Assembly (NCBI GenBank): GCA_965229335.1
Contig: OZ245874.1
Coordinates: 4,898,001-4,962,000, forward strand
Origin: JAFKFH01 sp017307375
GTDB taxonomy: Bacteria > Pseudomonadota > Alphaproteobacteria > Ferrovibrionales > Ferrovibrionaceae
Direction: 5' to 3'
DNA length: 64,000 nucleotides
A program made the position numbers and the translations under genes. Positions 59,764 to 64,000 of the stretch are shown here, in pieces. The notes beneath the pieces are model-generated. The model was given only the letters and a program-made list of their open reading frames with translations, did no database searches and was not told the DNA's origin. Positions within the stretch are counted from its first letter, which is position 1. Every line of letters starts with the position of its first letter.

Positions 59764-60512
59764 CAATGCGCCTCCTCGCCGAGATAGGCCTCGCGCACGG
59801 CGGCGTTGCCGCGGATGCGCGCGGGCGTGTCGGTCGCGATCACCTCGCCGTAGACCAGCACCGAGATGCGGTCGGCCAGGTTGAACACCACCCCCATGTC
59901 GTGCTCGACCATCACGAGCGTCTTGCCGACCGAGACCTTGCGGATCAGTTCGACCGCATGGTCGGTTTCCGAGGCGCTCATCCCGGCCGTCGGTTCGTCG
60001 AGCAGGATGACCTCGGCCCCGCCGGCGATCGCCAGCCCGATTTCGAGCGCGCGCTGCTCGGCATAGGTCAGGACGCCGGCCGGCAGATGCGCGCGATGGC
60101 CGAGGCCGATCAGGTCGAGCACCTCTTCGGTGCGCGCGCGCACGTCTGCCATGCCTTCGACCGGGCGCCAGAACGCGTAGCCCGCGCCCTTCGACCACAA
60201 CACGCCGCAGCGCAGGTTCTCGAAGACGCTCAGCCTCGGGAACAGGTTAGTCACCTGGAACGATCGCGACAGGCCGCGGCGATAGATGCGGTTGGGCGGC
60301 AATCCGACGACGCTTTCGCCATTCAGCAGGATGTCGCCCTCGTTGGGCCTGATGCGGCCGGAGATCAGGTGGAAGGTGGTCGACTTGCCGGCGCCGTTCG
60401 GGCCGATGATCGCATGCCGCTCGCCCTTGGCGATGTCGAGGGTCAGACCGCGGATGATCGCGGTCTGGCCGAAGCGCTTGTGTACGTCGCGCAGGCTCAG
60501 CGCCGCGGTCAT
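59763..60512 (-). CDS. livG: Branched-chain amino-acid ABC transporter ATPase (LivG-like)
   Basis: The 249-residue ATPase has a canonical Walker A GPNGAGKSTT, the LivG-specific SRSFQVTNLFPRLSVFENL, LTYAEQRALEIG as the signature variant, and Walker B VILLDEPTAGMS. ATG 60512 overlaps the livM stop (ATGA). It forms the ATPase pair with LivF. Confidence 0.94.
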   Translation of the reverse strand: MTAALSLRDVHKRFGQTAIIRGLTLDIAKGERHAIIGPNGAGKSTTFHLISGRIRPNEGDILLNGESVVGLPPNRIYRRGLSRSFQVTNLFPRLSVFENLRCGVLWSKGAGYAFWRPVEGMADVRARTEEVLDLIGLGHRAHLPAGVLTYAEQRALEIGLAIAGGAEVILLDEPTAGMSASETDHAVELIRKVSVGKTLVMVEHDMGVVFNLADRISVLVYGEVIATDTPARIRGNAAVREAYLGEEAH

Positions 60513-61807
60513 GCGCCGACCCTCGCCAGTGCCTCGGCCCGCGTGGCCGCCACCGCCTCGGCAATGCCGGGACCGAGCCGGCGCAGCGTCCAGGCCCCCG
60601 CGGCCAGCAGGATCACCGCGGCGATCCAGGGCAACGCCGTCTTTGCGTCGAGCTGGAGCAGGCCGAGATTGAGCACCGTCGTCTTGGCCCGTTCGACCGT
60701 CAGCTTGTAGGTCAGCTCGATGATCAGCGCCCCGCCGCCGACCAGCAGCAGGCCGGGCACCAGCGCCTTGGCATAAGGGACGGCAAGCCGGGGCAGCAGT
60801 CCGGCACGCGCGATCGGGCCATGCAGCGTGATCAGGCCGGCAAGCCCGCCCGGCACGAACATCACGACCAGGATGAACATGACGCCGAAATAGAGCTGCC
60901 AGGCCCCGGTGATGTCGGACAGCGAGCTCTGCAGCAGGGTGATCAGCACCGCACCGACGATGGGTCCGGCAAAATGGCCGGCGCCGCCGATATAGGCCAT
61001 CAGCAGCACCGTGCCCGATTGTTGCGCGCCCAGCATCGAGTTCGAGGCAATCTCGAAATTGATCGCCGCCAGCGCACCGGCAATGCCGGCAAAGGCCCCG
61101 GACAGGCAGAAGGCGATGAAGCGGATGCCCTGCGTCGAATAGCCGACGAAGGCCGCGCGCTCCGGGTTTTCGCGCACGGCGAGGCACATCCGGCCGAACG
61201 GCGTGCGGGTGATGAAGTACATGGCGATCATCGACACGAAGCACCAGCCGGCGATCAGGTAGTAGACCTGGATCTGCGGGCCGAACTTCCACCCGAACAG
61301 GGCGAGCGCCTTGGTGCGATTGAACGAGACTCCCTGCTCGCCGCCGAAGAAGCCAGTCATGACCAATGCCAGCGCTGCCACCAGTTCGACAATGCCGAGC
61401 GAGATCATCGCAAAAGCGGTACCGGCGCGCCGGGTCGAGGCGGCGCCGAAGATGACGCCGAAGACCAGGCCGGTCAGGGCGCCGACCAGCGGCACGGCGG
61501 CAAGCGGCACGGCCAGCTTCTCGCCGCTGATGATCATCATCGCATGGGCGGCGAAGAAGCCGCCCAGCCCGTAGTAGACGGCATGACCGAAGGACAGCAT
61601 GCCGGTCTGGCCGAGCAGCATGTTATAGGCGAGGGCGAAGATGACCATGATGCCCATCAGGCACAGCTTGGTCAGCGACGCGCCGGACGAGAACACCTGC
61701 GGCAGCAGCAGCATGACGAGGCCGGCGGCAAGCCAGATGCCGACCGAGGCCAGCAGCGGGCTTATCGTGCGGTGGCGTGGGGTGGTCCCGGCGATCGACT
61801 GGGTCAT
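60509..61807 (-). CDS. livM: Branched-chain amino-acid ABC transporter permease (LivM-like)
   Basis: The 432-residue permease has eight to ten hydrophobic segments and the LivM motifs NMLLGQTGMLSFGHAVYYGL, TPFGRMCLAVRENPERAAFV and VMFVPGGLAGLI. It is about 100 residues longer than typical LivM, with an additional hydrophobic segment and a hydrophilic tail at the C-terminus. Its ATG overlaps the livH stop. Confidence 0.93.
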   Translation of the reverse strand: MTQSIAGTTPRHRTISPLLASVGIWLAAGLVMLLLPQVFSSGASLTKLCLMGIMVIFALAYNMLLGQTGMLSFGHAVYYGLGGFFAAHAMMIISGEKLAVPLAAVPLVGALTGLVFGVIFGAASTRRAGTAFAMISLGIVELVAALALVMTGFFGGEQGVSFNRTKALALFGWKFGPQIQVYYLIAGWCFVSMIAMYFITRTPFGRMCLAVRENPERAAFVGYSTQGIRFIAFCLSGAFAGIAGALAAINFEIASNSMLGAQQSGTVLLMAYIGGAGHFAGPIVGAVLITLLQSSLSDITGAWQLYFGVMFILVVMFVPGGLAGLITLHGPIARAGLLPRLAVPYAKALVPGLLLVGGGALIIELTYKLTVERAKTTVLNLGLLQLDAKTALPWIAAVILLAAGAWTLRRLGPGIAEAVAATRAEALARVGA

Positions 61808-62754
61808 GTTTCACGCGTTCCCATCAGGCCGGTCGGGCGGAAGACCAGCATCAGCACCAGAAGCAGGTAGGGTATGACCGGTCCGAGCTGGGCCAGCGTC
61901 GCATTCCACAGGTCGCCCAGCACGGCGGGTGCCGGCAGGCTGATCCCGAGCGGCAGGAAGACGTCGTTGAGCGAAACGTTGACGGCGATGGCAAAGGTCT
62001 GGACGAGGCCGATGATCAGCGAGGCGATGAAGGCCCCGGCAAGCGACCCCAGGCCGCCGAACACCACCACGACGAACAGGATCGGGCCGAGCAGCGCGGC
62101 CATCGACGGCTGGGTGACGAGCGCCGGGCCGGCAATGGCACCTGCAAGCCCGGCCAGGGCGGCACCGGCGCCGAACACCATCATGAAGATGCGCGGGACG
62201 TTGTGGCCGAGCATCGCCACCATGTTCGGATGGGTCAGCGAGGCCTGGATGATCAGCCCGACCCGGGTGCGGGTCAGCAGCAGCAGCAACGCGACGAAGA
62301 TCGCCACCGAGATCACCAGCATGAACAGCTTGTAGGCCGGATAGGTGGTGTCCCACAGCGTGAAGGCGGGGAAGTCGAGCAGCGCGGGCACGCGGTAGTC
62401 GAGCGGCACGCGCCCCCACAGCACGACCACGACTTCCTCGATGACGAAGGCCAGGCCGAAGGTGAACAGCAGCTCGGCCACATGGCCGTGGCGATGGACC
62501 AGACGCAGGCAGAAGCGCTCGACCCCCGCACCGAGCAGACCGACCGCCAGCGGCGCGATCAGCAGCCCCGGCCAGTAGCCGATCGTCCGGGTGATCTGGT
62601 AGCCGAGATAGGCACCCAGCATGTAGAAGCTTGCATGGGCGAAGTTCAGCACGCCCATCATCGAGAATATCAGCGTCAGGCCCGAGGCGAGCAGGAACAG
62701 CAGAACGCCGTACTGCAGGCCGTTCAGGGTCGAGAAGACAACCAGCTCAAGCAT
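61804..62754 (-). CDS. livH: Branched-chain amino-acid ABC transporter permease (LivH-like)
   Basis: The 316-residue permease has eight hydrophobic segments and the motifs LNGLQYGVLLFLLASGLTLI, GVLNFAHASFYMLGAYLG and MVAMLGHNVPRIFMMVFGAG. ATG 62754 is preceded by an in-frame GTG two codons earlier. It forms the permease pair with LivM, 83 bases after the binding protein gene. Confidence 0.93.
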   Translation of the reverse strand: MLELVVFSTLNGLQYGVLLFLLASGLTLIFSMMGVLNFAHASFYMLGAYLGYQITRTIGYWPGLLIAPLAVGLLGAGVERFCLRLVHRHGHVAELLFTFGLAFVIEEVVVVLWGRVPLDYRVPALLDFPAFTLWDTTYPAYKLFMLVISVAIFVALLLLLTRTRVGLIIQASLTHPNMVAMLGHNVPRIFMMVFGAGAALAGLAGAIAGPALVTQPSMAALLGPILFVVVVFGGLGSLAGAFIASLIIGLVQTFAIAVNVSLNDVFLPLGISLPAPAVLGDLWNATLAQLGPVIPYLLLVLMLVFRPTGLMGTRET

Positions 62755-62837
62755 CGGCACCGCCCAATCGTTGCCGGGAGAGTTCGCCGGTGCCGCAGGG
62801 CGGCACCGGCCTCGTCAGGCAGGCAGGCGTGGGACCG

Positions 62838-64000
62838 TCAGCTCGGCCGGTCCATCTTGCAGACGGTCTTGGTGATGGTGTCCTTCGCGTCGACCTTGGC
62901 GACAGTCTTCCAGCCCCAGCCGGTGCCTTCCTCGTCGACCGCGACACCGGGGCCGAACGAGGAGATGTAGAGGTCCTGGAACAGCTGGTGATCGTCCTTG
63001 CGCATCCAGACCTCGGCGCCGATCGCATCCTTGAAGCGCATGTCCTCGAGCGCGGCGGCGACCTTGGCCGCATCGACCGACTTGGCCTGCTCGATCGCCT
63101 TGACCAGCATGTCCATCTCGTTCTTGGCGCGCAGATACCACCAGCCCGACCCCGAATACTTCTTGCGGAAATCGGCGTTCAGGTTCTGCATCTCGGCCCC
63201 CTCGACGTTGGAGTGCCATTCGGAAATCTGGAAGACGCGGTGCTCGAGGCCGGTCTGACGAACCGAAGTCGGGCCGCCGGCACCGCCGGCATAATAGGTG
63301 TACCAGTTGGCCTGCAGCCCGGCATCGGCAGCCGCCTTCAGCAGCAGCGCCAGGTCCTGCGCCCAGTTGCCGGTGATGACCGAATCTGCGCCGGACGCCT
63401 TGATCTTGGCGATATACGGCGAGAAGTCGGTGACCTTCAGCACCGGGTGCAGTTCATCGCCGACGAACTCGATGTCGGGACGCTTTTCCTTGAGCATCGA
63501 GCGGGCGGAAACGCGCACCGCCTGGCCGAACGAATAGTCCTGGCCGATGACGTAGACCTTCTTGATCTCCGGCCTGGTCTTCATGAAGCTGGTCAGCGCC
63601 TGCATCTTGATGTCGGCATCGGCGTCCCAGCGGAAATGCCAGTAGTTGCACTTCGCGTTGGTCAGCGCCGGATCGACCGCCGCATAGTTCAGGAACAGGA
63701 CCTGCTTGTCGGGATTGCGTTCGTTATGCTTGGCGACGAAATCGGTCAGTGCCAGCGCGACGTTCGAGCCGTTGCCCTGGGTGATGAACTTCGCGCCGCT
63801 GTCGATCGCCTTCTGGGCCTGCAGCAGCGTCTCCTGCGGGCTCGACTTGTTGTCGTAGGTGATCAGTTCGAGCTTCTTGCCGCCCAGCACGCCGCCTGCG
63901 GCGTTGACCTTGTCGACGAGAAACTGGAAGTGATGAACCCCGTGCTCGCCGACCGTCGCACCGCCACCCGACAGGGGGTCGATATAGGCGATCTTGATCG
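62838..64000 (-). CDS. livK: Branched-chain amino-acid ABC transporter substrate-binding protein (LivK-like), partial
   Basis: The C-terminal part of a periplasmic type I binding protein continues past the right edge; the visible end begins IKIAYIDPLSGGGATVGEHG. Motifs: GVLGGKKLELITYDN-like segment, VFLNYAAVDPALT (here VLFLNYAAVDPALT), YVIGQDYSFGQAVRVSARSM and WYTYYAGGAGGPTSVRQTGL. The N-terminus and signal peptide are outside the window. It is the first gene of the livKHMGF operon. The ligand is not certain. Confidence 0.9.
   Translation of the reverse strand, partial: IKIAYIDPLSGGGATVGEHGVHHFQFLVDKVNAAGGVLGGKKLELITYDNKSSPQETLLQAQKAIDSGAKFITQGNGSNVALALTDFVAKHNERNPDKQVLFLNYAAVDPALTNAKCNYWHFRWDADADIKMQALTSFMKTRPEIKKVYVIGQDYSFGQAVRVSARSMLKEKRPDIEFVGDELHPVLKVTDFSPYIAKIKASGADSVITGNWAQDLALLLKAAADAGLQANWYTYYAGGAGGPTSVRQTGLEHRVFQISEWHSNVEGAEMQNLNADFRKKYSGSGWWYLRAKNEMDMLVKAIEQAKSVDAAKVAAALEDMRFKDAIGAEVWMRKDDHQLFQDLYISSFGPGVAVDEEGTGWGWKTVAKVDAKDTITKTVCKMDRPS

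Noticed and set aside
1..64000. Mobile elements, prophage, tRNA or rRNA genes
   Set aside because: No transposase, integrase, phage structural gene, terminal repeats, or cloverleaf/rRNA-like sequence was found.

Overview
The window is a 64 kb piece of a GC-rich, gene-dense proteobacterial chromosome. Many genes overlap by 1-4 bases (ATGA or TGATG), and several exported proteins carry Tat-type signals. The gene content (alternative oxidase, paaABCDE, two complete ABC uptake operons plus a LivFGMHK operon, a Pls/PosA-type synthetase, ydbH-ynbE-ydbL) suits a metabolically versatile soil or aquatic alphaproteobacterium, perhaps Rhodospirillales-like; that placement is inference. I found no rRNA, tRNA, CRISPR array, insertion sequence or prophage, and no gene-free stretch longer than about 300 bases.

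1-13.4 kb: xdhC, then a large Pls/PosA-type membrane peptide synthetase whose hand-read specificity code looks lysine-like. Next come an alternative oxidase with a DUF1971 partner, and a tight minus-strand catabolic operon: spermidine/putrescine-type ABC importer, Asp/Glu-racemase-fold enzyme, amidohydrolase and PuuE-like deacetylase. A divergent FCD-type GntR regulator (13.4-14.1 kb) faces it.

14-18.6 kb: the phenylacetyl-CoA epoxidase operon paaABCDE, then a Tat-exported beta-carbonic anhydrase whose terminator lies in front of paaA. 18.7-23 kb: malate synthase with a long Lys/Ala/Pro-rich N-terminal tail, a PAS-adenylate cyclase next to a STAS protein, and a repeat-containing small protein. 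23-29.3 kb: a GNAT acetyltransferase, two PLP fold-type II lyases, a fatty acid desaturase, and XRE and LysR regulators.

29.4-40.8 kb: a dipeptide-type ABC importer operon ending in an ornithine cyclodeaminase-family gene, with an M24 hydrolase upstream. Beside it are a LysR-ybaK pair and an operon of an atypical aromatic amino-acid lyase (no Ala-Ser-Gly cofactor triad) plus a HutC-type regulator. A palindrome before the lyase recurs in degenerate form before the importer, which may tie the two operons into one regulon.

40.8-45 kb: an OmpR/histidine kinase pair, a VirK/YbjX-family gene and a 63-codon gene. Three promoters here share the same 11-bp-period tandem repeat at the same distance from a -10 box, which suggests a small two-component regulon. 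45-57 kb: a three-heme cytochrome c with an unusual C-terminal extension, an acyl-CoA ligase, a rhodanese, ydbH-ynbE-ydbL, an unknown HTH protein, and a MarR-controlled EmrAB-OprM-like efflux operon. 57-64 kb: an AI-2E-family permease with a C-terminal soluble domain behind a livKHMGF branched-chain amino-acid type importer whose binding protein runs off the right edge.
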